Shown here: positions 49,258 through 59,800 of the stretch, piece after piece
Numbering within the stretch: position 1 is the stretch's first letter
How the letters are laid out: each line of letters begins with the position of its first letter
The notes under the pieces: generated by a model
Seen by the model: only the letters and a program-made list of their open reading frames with translations
Database searches by the model: none
Told to the model about the DNA's origin: nothing
Program-made: the position numbers and the translations under genes
Source of the DNA: Acanthornis magna
Taxonomy: Eukaryota > Chordata > Aves > Passeriformes > Acanthizidae
Assembly (NCBI GenBank): GCA_036785705.1
Contig: JAWUZG010000001.1
Location: 4,030,001 to 4,094,000 of the forward strand
DNA length: 64,000 nt
Reading direction: 5' to 3'

Positions 49258-51052
49258 TCAACTTGCCTACCTTTTTTCTGTCTCAATGACTTTTCCCAAA
49301 GATTACTACACTAGGTCTAGGTCATACCTCATCTCACCCGTGCAGGCAGAGGAGGAAAACAGCATGTAGACACCCACTAGAGATCTTTTCTTGAGGGTGG
49401 GGACACAGCAACTGTTCAACACCATGTGAACATGCCACAGAGAAGCTCAGGACAAGAGCAGAAGAATCATCTATTTGCTAGGAAAGGAGCAAAGTGTGTT
49501 GCAAGCAAGAACATCATTGATGGCACTGGAAATCAATGGTCCCAGCTCCTCTGGCCTCCTCTGCACTCTGAGGCTGGGCAAGGGCTGAAGTCCCACCTCA
49601 CCCCACAGAGATGCACCCAGAGTATCTGGCACCAGGCATGAGCCCTCAGAGGAGCATCACACAGCCATGAAGCAGAGATGCACTGGGAAGGGGAGGTACA
49701 TCAGGGTCTTCTACATTTTTTTGGCAGGCAGCCTACTAGAGCCAAAGCCAGGCAAGGAGTAAACCTTCAGGCTGACATCGACTTGTGAGTAGGTGGAGTG
49801 CAAAGGTGATTTGGAGCAGAGGGGGCATGATCAAAACTTGTGTGCTTGCGATTCATCAACATGAAAGTGCTCCCAGATGCTCAGAACTGATCAAATATCT
49901 GTCTGGGGTCCCTTCTCTGTGTCAGATCAGAGAGAAAAGCAATCAAAGTAATTTTTGGTCCTTGACAAGGTTCATCCCCAGAAAAGAAGACAGCGGCTCT
50001 AACTCATTGTGCAGCCTCGAAAAATTGTTTGTGGCTTTCCAGGACATGGCACATACTGAGATTTACAGGAGGGCTAGGAATTAAGTTGTTAAAAGTCTGG
50101 GAGCAGCAGAAGTATCAGTGGATGTTGTTAGTTGCAGTGGTCTTTGAGGCCATGCTGGGCAATGCACTGGCGGCTTAGGGAACCTGAGAGAGGCTGGGAC
50201 AACCTGGGATTTGGGCTTGGAGGAGGCTTGTAAGCAATTCCACCACAGCTTAACCTTGTCAGACCTTGCTGCCTGCTGGGCTGCCATGCTCTGCTTGCGC
50301 TGGGGCTGCAGGGCAATCCTCTCCTCCAGCTGCTGGAAGGAGCAAGCCAGCAAGGATGGCTGGAGATTGGCATTGCCGAGTGACCTTGGGAGCCAGCTGT
50401 GCCCCCAAGCACAGCCCATCCTGACAGGAAGCACAGGACCCCAGGGAGCCACTGTGACCTGCTCTTACAGCTGACCCCATAGCACTGCATCCCCACAGCT
50501 TCCCAAGAGATGGGGCATTTGCGGGATGGCACCCACCTAGACAGAGATTTTGGGTGCAGCTCAGAGAACCAGGAACACTGATCTCCTCAAGCCCAGAGTG
50601 TTTTGAATAAAAGGCACCCAAGCTCCCCAAGCACTGCATGTAAGTGTGGCCCTGTGCCTGACAGCAGCCTTTGCTTGTCCCAGCAATGCAGCTCACAAGA
50701 AGTGGGTCACACAGTGCCTCTGTGCATCTTCAGGGGACACCACTAAGCCCTGACCCCAAATTTGGTTAATGCTGGATCAACACACTCCTTAACACCTTCT
50801 CAGTGTCTCATCCCTCTTGCAACGCGTGACCCTTCCTTCCTTACAGTCCCAACAGATTGCAGCTTGAGACTTCAGTGACTCCCCAGCCTGTTTCCAATTC
50901 TCCCTAATAAAGCATTTTCTCCCTCATCCATACCTGCAGCTTTACTTTGCCATTGCTGTCTGTTAAGCTGCACTCAAAACTAATTCAAGCCTTCTGTGAT
51001 TACTCACACAGTAACAGCAACAAACGGGATATGTACCACTGTAATTACCTGT

Positions 51053-51100
51053 GATGGGTGGGACTAGACTCCATGACCTGGGAAGTCTTTCCCAGCCCCA
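51053..51100 (+). mobile_element. Possible CR1 3' scrap, sense
   Basis: The words gatgggtgggactagactcc and gacctgggaagtctttcccag resemble the last 50 bp of CR1 (ggttggactagatgacct, then ggtcccttccaaccc) with many changes. The terminal 8-mer is absent. It could be chance similarity. Confidence 0.35.
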
Positions 51101-52928
51101 TGTGCCTCTTAACAACACCCAGTGCACTAGCTGAAGCTCTTGGCCTGGCTAAACTGTGTGACAGGATCCCTCTCTGCACCAAGTGATGCTGCATTGCTGT
51201 ATGGCCCTGAGCAACCCAGCGCTGCGACCACAGGTATCATCAAATATCAGGCTGCATTTTCAGTGCAACAACCAGTTGAGATGTGCAACAACAGGACCAC
51301 CAGAAATAATCTACCAGGAGACACGGGTAGCTTGCCCAAAAGGGTTGTGAGTGGTTCACCAGTGTGTCAAGCTCAAATAATGGCAGAGATACTATATTTT
51401 TAACCTGGGTGTCGGAAAAAAAAAAATCACCTAAGAACAAAATGTTTATTTTACACATGCATAAATCCACATGCTATGCCCCACTGGTACACTTCTCCCT
51501 TCTGTGGGAACTGATCACACAGCATGATGGATGAGCAACACCAACTCCTTCAGCCTGTTTGGTCCTCTGAGGGACATAGCTGATCTTAGCAGCAGAACAA
51601 CACGGTGCTGAGCTGAAGACCCTTCAAAATATCCCCTCTCATACCAAGAAGCAATATATCCTTATCTCCTCATGGCTTCTGCCACAGCCCCCTTGCTCAG
51701 CAGCACAGCTTGGCTGCAGAAACCACCCCATGAGAAGCTCGCCCTCCTGCAGAACATGGCACATACCTGCCCGACACCGATACCTAAAACCACCTTCCAA
51801 ATATTAATATTTGGAGAAGAACAGGCTACCTGTAACTTGTGCCAGGAAGGTCAAGCCAAGCAGCAGCCACCAAGCCGAGCTGGTGCACCATCGCCCGGCC
51901 AGGGTCAGCATCGTGCTCCAAGTGAGTGTGCAGGCAGTGTGGGCACTCTGCCATCAGCCCAAGGAGAAAGGGATCAGCCTGAGGGGCTCAGCCCCAGCGG
52001 GGGTTCCCTGGTGCCTGGCAGGCAATTCTAGGCAGGGAAGATGGCACAGACACCCACGCCGGGAACAGTCCCCTCCATGCATGGGTGGGGGATGCGCATC
52101 CGACCCCGGGGGCCGATCCAGAGGGAGCGGGGTCCGAGACACCCCGATATCCATCTGGCGCTGGGCAGAGGCAGGATTCATCCTCTCCGATAGCCGAGGC
52201 ACGGGGAAAGCCCAGCTCAGCCGTGCCCATGGAGTGCAGCGCGCCGGCACAGGCACCACACCCCCTTCGCCGCTGGAAAGGGCGAGCGGTGCCGGGGTTT
52301 TGTTCAGGACAATGTTTTAAAATCCCAAACCAAACCAATAAGCAAGGAGTTCAGCTTTCGCCGCGACCTGACTTGCCTGGGAGAGATTTGCTAGATCGCT
52401 CCGCATCTGTGTGTGCTGTATTGCTAAACCGCTGCCAGGGCTATTATTAGAAACAATTGTCTCTCCTGGAAATTTTATAGAGAGGTTTGAAACAACTTTT
52501 CCCTGCCCTCCCCAGCAGCCAGCGGGTAACAATGCGGCCAAGAGCCCTCCTTACGCGGAGCATGTCTGCAAGGCGTGCAGATGTACTCCCGTACAGCCAC
52601 AGTTTGCAAGCAGAGCTATTCATTTGTCTTTTCTAGCCCTGAATCTGGAGCAACTTTTCCATTCCCGATTCAGGAAAAGGTGCAGAGGGGAAAGGAAAAA
52701 CAAGCCGGGGGCTTTCCCCTTAGCGAAGCCCCCGGCTCTGCATTAAACTTGCTGCAGCCATTTGGGAAGGGAAGGAGCAGTCCATCTTGGCAGTCAGTGG
52801 GGACAGGCAGCCAGATTGCTTGGGAAGGGGGGAAGGAATCACAGCACCAAGGGCTTCTCTCCCCCCGCACACACCGTCTCCTTCCCCAGCCGCCGCGCTC
52901 GCCTCCGTTACTCGCCCACCGAATTCAA

Positions 52929-52964
52929 GGGTTTCGGGTTGGGTTTTTTTTGGGGTTTTTTTGG
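52929..52964. repeat. G/T low-complexity tract
   Basis: An irregular tract of G-triplets and T-runs (T8 and T7), giving C/A blocks on the minus strand. It lies about 170 bp downstream of the proposed donor in gene direction and may be simple slippage. Confidence 0.7.
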
Positions 52965-53133
52965 AAAGGACAGGGAAAGCAGCTGCTGCCCACATTTCTC
53001 TCCGTTTGAGGTAAATGGAGGGAGGGGGCGTGGAGCAGCCCGCACACTGCGGCTGGGCTTTCCCCGGGGGCCGGGGCTGGAAGGGGAGCCCCGGCCCGCC
53101 TCGCCTCCCCTCCGCAGACAAAGACCCCGTTAC

Positions 53134-53540
53134 CTTCTCCAGCTGCCTCGGCGGCCCCGGCGGCCCCTCAGCTGCGAGCCCGGGGCGAGCGCATCCCCGC
53201 CGCACCGCGTCTCCAGGCCGCGGCTCTACCGCCCCGCATCCATCGCCCGCCTCTCCGCGGGGCTGCGCGGGATGCGCCGCTCTTCCCTCCGCTCCCCGCC
53301 GCTCCCGGCCGCTCCTAGCGCCGTCCCATCCTCCCTGCCGGGATGCCGGAACCCTCCTTTCCCCCTTCTTCTTCCCTTTCCCCGCCTGCCGGCCCCCGGC
53401 GCCCGGCTCCTGCGCGGCCGCTGCCGCGCTGCGAGGCTACGAGGCTGGAGCCGGGGAGGGAGGAGGAGGAGGAGGAGGAGGAGGGGGAGGAAGGAGGAGG
53501 AAGGAGGGAGGAGGGCAGCGAGCAGCAGTTGGCGCTGGGT
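53134..53540 (-). other. FRMD4A: Putative FRMD4A 5' exon (mostly untranslated); right end arbitrary
   Basis: On the minus strand the island ends in CTGGAGAAG|gtaacgggg, a good donor at 53133/53134. Splicing it to the ATG exon gives GAGAAG^ATGACG, placing A at -3 of the start codon, a favourable Kozak base. Upstream in the same frame there is no stop for at least 150 bases but also no ATG, so translation from this exon would need a non-AUG start. A tiny upstream frame, ATG to TAG with five codons, lies at 53226-53243. The transcription start is unknown; 53540 is only a placeholder inside the densest part of the island. The mammalian upstream coding exon for the longer isoform is not found here. 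Confidence 0.35.
53453..53515 (+). repeat. 63-nt uninterrupted purine tract, (GGA)n-like
   Basis: Every base from 53453 to 53515 is G or A, mostly GGA units with G4 and G5 runs. Such mirror-like homopurine runs can form triplex DNA or G-quadruplexes, and they are common near vertebrate promoters. On the minus strand it reads as a pyrimidine run, which creates an artificial leucine-rich frame. Confidence 0.9.
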
Positions 53541-53607
53541 CATGTGAAACAGATGAACCCGGCTCGGGCCTGCCAACATCTGGGCTCCCCCTCGCCTCTG
53601 GGAGGAG

Positions 53608-53632
53608 GATGAAGGGATGAAGGGATGGAAGG
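53608..53632 (+). repeat. Short tandem repeat, GATGAAGG x2 plus GATGGAAGG
   Basis: Two perfect GATGAAGG units are followed by a variant with one extra G, at the upstream edge of the CpG island. This is simple slippage. Confidence 0.85.
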
Positions 53633-53860
53633 ACGCATGGAGGAAGGGTGCGGGGTGGCGGTGTTCACCCCTCTTGCCCACGCGTGCACACCTTGAGAGA
53701 TAACGGAGAGGGGCGAGAGCAGCGGGGATGCTCCGAGCGGAGCCCCGGCTGGAGGAAGAGAAGGGCAGCGCGGGTCCCGGGCACCCATGGGGCTGGAGAC
53801 AGAGCAGCTCCTGCCAGAACGAAGCACTGGGCAATAGGGCAGCCTCCCTTCCGGTGATTT

Positions 53861-56800
53861 TTACCCCTGCTCCTGGCTGGCTGAAGGGTGCAGCTTGTGA
53901 TGGTGTAAAAGACTGGGGATGCTGCTCAGCAATAGAACATATCTACATCTTGCACTAGAGTAGCCCTCATGCAAGGGTGTCACTATTAAATAATTAGATC
54001 CGTCAAGAAAGACAATATGTGTGGGCCTTCAGGAAGTGCTGATTTATTGATTTAAACATGCACAGCGTGAAGCACCCACACCATGATGCCTGTGGTTAAA
54101 GCTCTGACTTGTTCCACTGCTTTACCTCCCATCATTATTATCTTTCTGGGACTGGGCTTATTCCCACCAGGTAAAAACCTGAGGCAGCTGCTGTGCCATT
54201 CTCTGGAACAGACTGGCTGGGAAGAGGTTTGCTTTGGGAGGGGAGCTGTGGGGTTGAGCACTTCATTTGTTTTCAGTTGGCATTCATGCCACCACGAGGA
54301 TACTCATGGTGAAGGTGGAGCTGGGGCTTACACGGGATGCAGGAAATTCCCCTCTTTGCCCCGCAGGAAGATGACAAAGTCGTGGTGGTGAAGGAGTGGA
54401 ATGTCTCATTTTAACTAGAGGTATTTCTAGGTTTGATCTGCTGTCAGACTCACAGTCAAGACCATGAGTCTTTATGTACTCTCTGCATATAAAGGGGCCA
54501 GTGGGCTGCAAAGTCCTTTTGGGTACAATAACCACTGTTCCCTCTCCTGTTTTTAGGGGCACAGACATAAATCCAGAGCAGTGTGTGCAGCCCCAGACAG
54601 GCTCACCCATCCAGCTCACTCCACCCAAGGGGATGGCTTTGATTAAGGGGATAGATATTGAGGCAGTTCTGAGGTGGCCCAGCTCTACTCTGAAGGCGAT
54701 CCCAAGGCCAGGACACAGAGGCAAGAAGCAGCAAAGGTATCCATCTCTGCTCTAGGAAATGCAGGTGACCATGGCTCCATTGCAAGGGTAAGGATTGTGG
54801 TTTTATGGGTTCATCCAATCCACATGTACATCCAGCCACAGAAATAACCCTGAGGGGCAAACCACCAAAACGCGAACTTCTAAACCTCCTGGAATTTAAA
54901 TGCCTCCTAACTTCAGAGAAAGGTAAAACTTCAAGTTGCCTCCCAAATGCTGTTCTGCTTGTTCCTTCAACGGAGATCACAACCTATCTCAGGCAGGTCC
55001 TGCCTGCAGTGCTGAAGAAGAGCATGAAAGCCTGAACCACAGCAGTGGTTCAGTCCTGACCTTGATTAGAACTAGCAAGGAAAAATCACCTTCCCATGCG
55101 GATTTTCACTAAAATAGGAGGTGAAACTGCTTCCAAGGTGCACTCACCATACAGGTGCCTGCTTGTGCTTGTTGCTCTCTAAGAGTGTGCCAAGGCCATG
55201 GACTTTGCCCTTGGGGTAGGATGATCCTTCAGTTAGCAAAGCCTCAAGGCAGTTTCCCCACCCATTGCTCCATGGCACATTCTGCCCCTCCAGGTAACTC
55301 TCCTGGCAGGATCTGCCTCCAAACCCAAAGCAGACCCAGGATGTGGTGCAGCTTTATCCACCTGGTGAAAAAAGAACTTGCCTGGTAAATAAGGAGCAGC
55401 AGAGATTGGAAGCCCCTAACTGGAAAGTATTTTTTTTCATGCATAGCAGCAAAAACTGGAAAGCAAATTTCACTCTGCCCAGAATTGTAATGTTCAGCTT
55501 TCAGAGCAGGTGTGTGGAGTTTCATTAAACTTAGCTTGAGATTATCAGCTCCCTACAACAGTCCGGTGTCTTCCTTTGGCACAAAACTGGGATACGTTTT
55601 GGAATAGTTTGGAGACAGCAAGGGAGCATCTTTTCTCATGCCACATGTTACAGCAGGGTGTGCCCAATGAGCAGTTGGAGCCTCATACCTGTGAAACCTA
55701 AAGCTGCATCTTCCTCATATCCTTTGTAAGGAGATGACCTCTCCTAGCCATCCAAGACCCCATGAACAACACTTACCCAAAAGGAAGTGCTTAACATTTC
55801 CTGCAGTGGTGGGAGATGTTCCTGCTACATTTCCTTTATCCTCTAATTCACAATGCAACATTTGTAATAAAAATAAGTTGCTGGTCAGAGTGAAGGTAGC
55901 ATCCTCTAGGTACTTGATAGAGCTAACAAAGAACTTGGAAATAGGAACTGTTTCTTATAATGTGGAAAGACAGTGGAATATTGTCCTTGCCAAGAGTTGA
56001 TTATGAATACTCAACCAGAAAGAGTTCTTTTGCCCCAGAACTGGACACGGATTTTGCCCCAGCTCATCTAATTTATTCATTGCACCTTTTTTGCCTAGAA
56101 AAGCTGGACAGATCTGGGTTTATTCCCTGGTAAAAAGTCATTAATCTCATATATGTTCCTCTCTAAATTTCCCACTTATAATTCAGGAGCAGCAGCAAAA
56201 GCCCATTTCTTTAAGAAACTTGTGTAATCTCATAAGGTCTCTGGAGCAGGCACAACCCAAACAATACACCCTGGTAGCAAACATCCAGTCTGGAGGCAGC
56301 AAAGCTGCTGTCATTGCAATGATTAGAAGCAGGGAATGGCTGCACTTCTTCCAAGCTGGTTCCTATCATGGCAAGTCCCAAAAAGAGAGCAGTAATCCAT
56401 ATATTTAACTCTGACATACACAAAGTCCAGCTTCCAGCAACCGCATGCCTCCGTGCCAAAATGAAAACATGCTGATTCCTTTGCCTTGGTTCCTGATCAA
56501 AAAGCAAAGAGGAAACACCATGGCCTTGTGCTGGAGAATTACCGTTGACAATTCATTCCCACTCTCGTTAGCAAAGATTAAAGAACCAAAATGCTTTACA
56601 GGGAGCGTGGTGATAGGACTGTGGGTGCCATCAGAATGTGTGAGCTGTTGCATGAACATTTCTAGTAATTTCAGAAAAGCTTAATGAATACCGTCTACCC
56701 CTAGAACTGCATTAATTAGCACTAACGGGCTGGAGGAGATGTCGTGTCATGAAGTAATATTCACACTTACTCCAGGATTTGCATCCATAAGAGGTGCAGT

Positions 56801-59800
56801 GCTTTACAGAAGTCAATGTCATTTCCCCCATATGGTACATCTGAAACTCATGGCAGGTGAGGAAAATGCTTTCAAAGAATATTTAGGATTTGCTGAAGGT
56901 ATCTAACTGCCTGCCTCCCTGTGGGAGGTGTTCAATGGCCTAACTCTCATTGATTGCACAACTCTTAACTCGTAATATTTGAGTGGCAGTAAAAGATTAA
57001 AAAGCCTCAAAACTTAAAAGGCAACATGGACCTAAGTAACTTGGGAGCTGAAATCCATTTCCAGAGATGATATAAGCTGTTAGGCACACGAATTTCACTG
57101 TAAATCAATGCACTTATTGTAGCCATGACAAGGGTCAGCCAGACCTAGAAAATGAAGTATCAGGTTAGCCTATGGGTTAATTCACATGGTCCCTCTGAAA
57201 TTCGTGGTATAAAATGGTCTTACTGCTCATGAGCTCTGATGCAGTTTGGCTGGAGAAGAAGCAATGGCCTCACCTCTTTTCATTTGAAACAATCTCTGTT
57301 GTCCATACACTGAGTATGCCTCAATGCTGGGAGGTAGAAAAAGGACTGATGTGACCCAGGTGGTCACCCAAGCCACCAGGCTGCCCTCACCCCCTGCCAC
57401 AGACCAGGGCCAGCAAAGGAGAGACAGAGGTGGACACGTTCCAGCACCAAGCCTGTGCCCATCACCGCATTTCCCCTTTGTAAGAGGCTGCGATGAGCTG
57501 TGACCTTGTGGCAATTCATGCTGAGGACTTTGGAAACCAGGTGGAAACCACAGGGATCTCATTCAAACAAGTAAAATGCAATTACTCGGGAGCAGGACCT
57601 GACTTGTAACTGGTTTTGGACCTGAAAACCATGGGAGATAGGGCACATGCAACACAAACTGTCATGGCACAGCGCACTTCCGACCGGGAACATCTCCAGG
57701 TTTACTGGGAGAACCACGAGATGTTTCTAGTTAAGCCTTTCACAGAAACACTTCCCTTCTGAGATGAACTGTGGGTGTTATTCCCATGTCATGCTTTCAT
57801 TAATTTCCAGGACAATCCCTTAAGTAATTGGGACACGGGGGGAAAGGGAGAAGCAGGACTTTAGCTTTGGACAAAATAAGCCTCCAGGGCGTCTGATTAA
57901 TTTTCACACAGACTCTACTTAAAGGATCTCAGAGAGCTGAAGAGGGAAGGAAGCAGACCTCGACGTTCCCAAAGAGCTGGTGCAATAAATCCTCCCTTCA
58001 TTAGGCAAGGAAAGTGCATGCTGGCAGGATTATTATGCAGGGAAGCAAAGCTCGGTCCTCACGAGGAGGCTGAAACGGATGGTGGGGACAAGCCAACTCC
58101 AGCTGGTTGGTGCTCTGACCCTGGGCTGGCAAATCCTGCCTGCTGCCTCCAGCTCCAGCCCGGGGCTGGTGTGGAAAGGGACAGGAGTCACGTGTAAGTT
58201 GCCTGTGTCCCACTTAGCTCCGGGTAATCCAAGAGGCCAAACAAAGCGAACAGCTCAAGTGTGCAGAAGGGAGCGAAGAGGAGCTGGGTGTGCCACCAGC
58301 GCTCCCGGTGTGACCCACGGCTCTGGAGTGATGCTGGTGAAAGGGACCATTCTTGTGTTCCTTCCTCTTTGCACCCACCTGGCACTGGGAACCGAGGGGA
58401 AGAAAGAAGGGAATCTTCCTGATGGAACATGCTGTGAGCCATCCCTGTCCTTGCAGGAGGGATGAGGGGTCCCCTCTTTGATGGAGGTCAAGTCCTCACA
58501 AATCTCTTCTCCCATGGGGCAGAGAGGATGAATGGGACCCTACTTCCCTTTTCTTCAGAGCTGAGCAAAGCTCTGCCTCAGGAACTTCTTCCTGTTCCCA
58601 GAATATTGCCATTTTCTCCTGAAATGGCCTGAAAGCAAACCAATGCAGGAAGGAGCAGACGTGGCAGGGGCTCCTTCCATCCACAAAAAGGGATGGGTGG
58701 TGGTGGGAGATGAGAGGCCTTTCCCCAGGGGAGTTTCAGAAGCTCCGGAAAATGCTCATGGTGCTGGCAAAGGGCAGTGTGTGTCTGCGGGAGACCTGGA
58801 GTGGTGCTCTCAGACCAGCAGCGCAGGCAGAAGTAAAATGCAATTAATAAGAGAAAACGTCTTTCATCCAAAGGCAAATGAATGACCTCATCCATGCAAG
58901 GGAACTGCTGAGCAAATGCAGGCGGGTGAATGGCAAGGTCCTGAGAACAAGGCTGGAAAAAGGCAGAATTATTCTCCCCCACACCTTCCTCCGATGCTGC
59001 AGTTGACTGGTGCTGGTGAAAGTCAGCCAGAAACCTTTCTTGGTGCCAAAGGCAGCACAGGTAATTGTGAAGGACATCAAATGAATCAGCTGAGAGAGCC
59101 AAGCCAAAAAACGTGCCTCCTGTCAGGCAAAATCTGCATGGACTTCTTGCACTGAGCTACATAATGAAGCACTTTCTTTTGCACAGAGGAATAAAACAAA
59201 CTCATTCTCATTTGTTTGGCTTTTTGTGCTGAAATAGCCTTTGTGCTTTGCATGATTTCGGATTTGAAGAATATTTTTGTAGTTTTACACTGCCTTCTGC
59301 TGAGGATTGCAAAACTTACACAATTTGGAAAAGCTTTCTATTTCACATTTTGCAGAAAATCCTGAGAACATTTCAAAATGGCATTGAAATATCTGTTAAA
59401 AATCTTTTCTAAATAAATGTAGCAAAAATAAAAAGCCACTTAGACAATATTTCAATACATAACTGCAACCTTAAAAAACAGCTCAGGAGATGCTAAAGTG
59501 ACATGGTAAAATGACAATTTTAGCAATTGAAATAAAAAGTACTGGTAACTTGCTTTCAAATTTCTGTTACTTTTTGGTTATACTTTTTTATTTCTTAAAG
59601 TGTTCTTCTTCTCTACTCCATTGCTTGCCCACCAAACAAAATCAGGGAAAGCTCCTGTAGGTGTTAGTAGGGGGTAGCCTAATTTCAGATGCAGGTGTGG
59701 TTTTTTAGGTAACCTTTTCTTCTTACTGAAAGTTTTCGCTATCTCTGTGAGGCAAGATCATTACCTAAGTTGAACAGATGGGAAAATGGAGTCATAGAGA

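Larger units (their letters stand above)
36895..53133 (-). other. FRMD4A: FRMD4A 5' intron, about 16.2 kb if the CpG-island exon is used
   Basis: This is the region between the proposed 5' exon in the CpG island and the ATG exon. It holds a CRE palindrome close to the ATG exon, a T13 run (37019-37031), and antisense CR1 fragments at 42539-42712 and 43183-43233. It also holds a CpG-rich tandem duplication at 43803-43826, an (ATT)8 at 46425, a double E-box palindrome at 48603 and an A17 run at 49241. A doubtful CR1 scrap lies at 51053. I searched for the upstream coding exon that mammals splice to the ATG exon and did not see one. Elsewhere I see only short chance frames. Confidence 0.6.
52040..53860 (-). 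promoter_or_regulatory. FRMD4A: CpG island, likely FRMD4A promoter
   Basis: CpG dinucleotides become frequent from about 52050, dip around 52450-52850, and are very dense from 53030 to 53460, where GC is extreme. They tail off by 53860. This is the only such island in the window, while the flanks are CpG-poor. It contains GGGGCGTGG/CCGCCC-type Sp1-like sites (for example 53026 and 53230), two CCGGAA/TTCCGG ETS-type sites (53346 and about 53850) and a 63-nt purine run. The position fits: about 16 kb upstream of the FRMD4A ATG exon, with a minus-strand splice donor after 53134. The dip suggests two sub-islands (52050-52300 and 52860-53860). A plus-strand or bidirectional transcript is also possible. 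The start site cannot be set from sequence. Confidence 0.7.

Noticed and set aside
52720..53205. Minus frame that reads PRQLEK in phase with the FRMD4A ATG exon
   Set aside because: It is in frame with the start exon across the proposed junction but has no ATG, so a coding N-terminal extension is not supported.
52762..53547. 261-codon plus frame across the CpG island
   Set aside because: Arg, Pro, Ser and Gly dominate, as expected of any frame in extreme GC. No homology recognised and no matching splice structure.
53226..53834. 202-codon minus frame with a leucine-rich, signal-peptide-like segment in the CpG island
   Set aside because: The leucines come from the reverse complement of the GGA repeat, the frame lacks any known domain, and high GC lengthens chance frames.
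55142..55152. Minus-strand donor CTGTATG|gtgagtg, tested as the end of the upstream FRMD4A coding exon
   Set aside because: The preceding codons do not match the N-terminal extension known from mammals.
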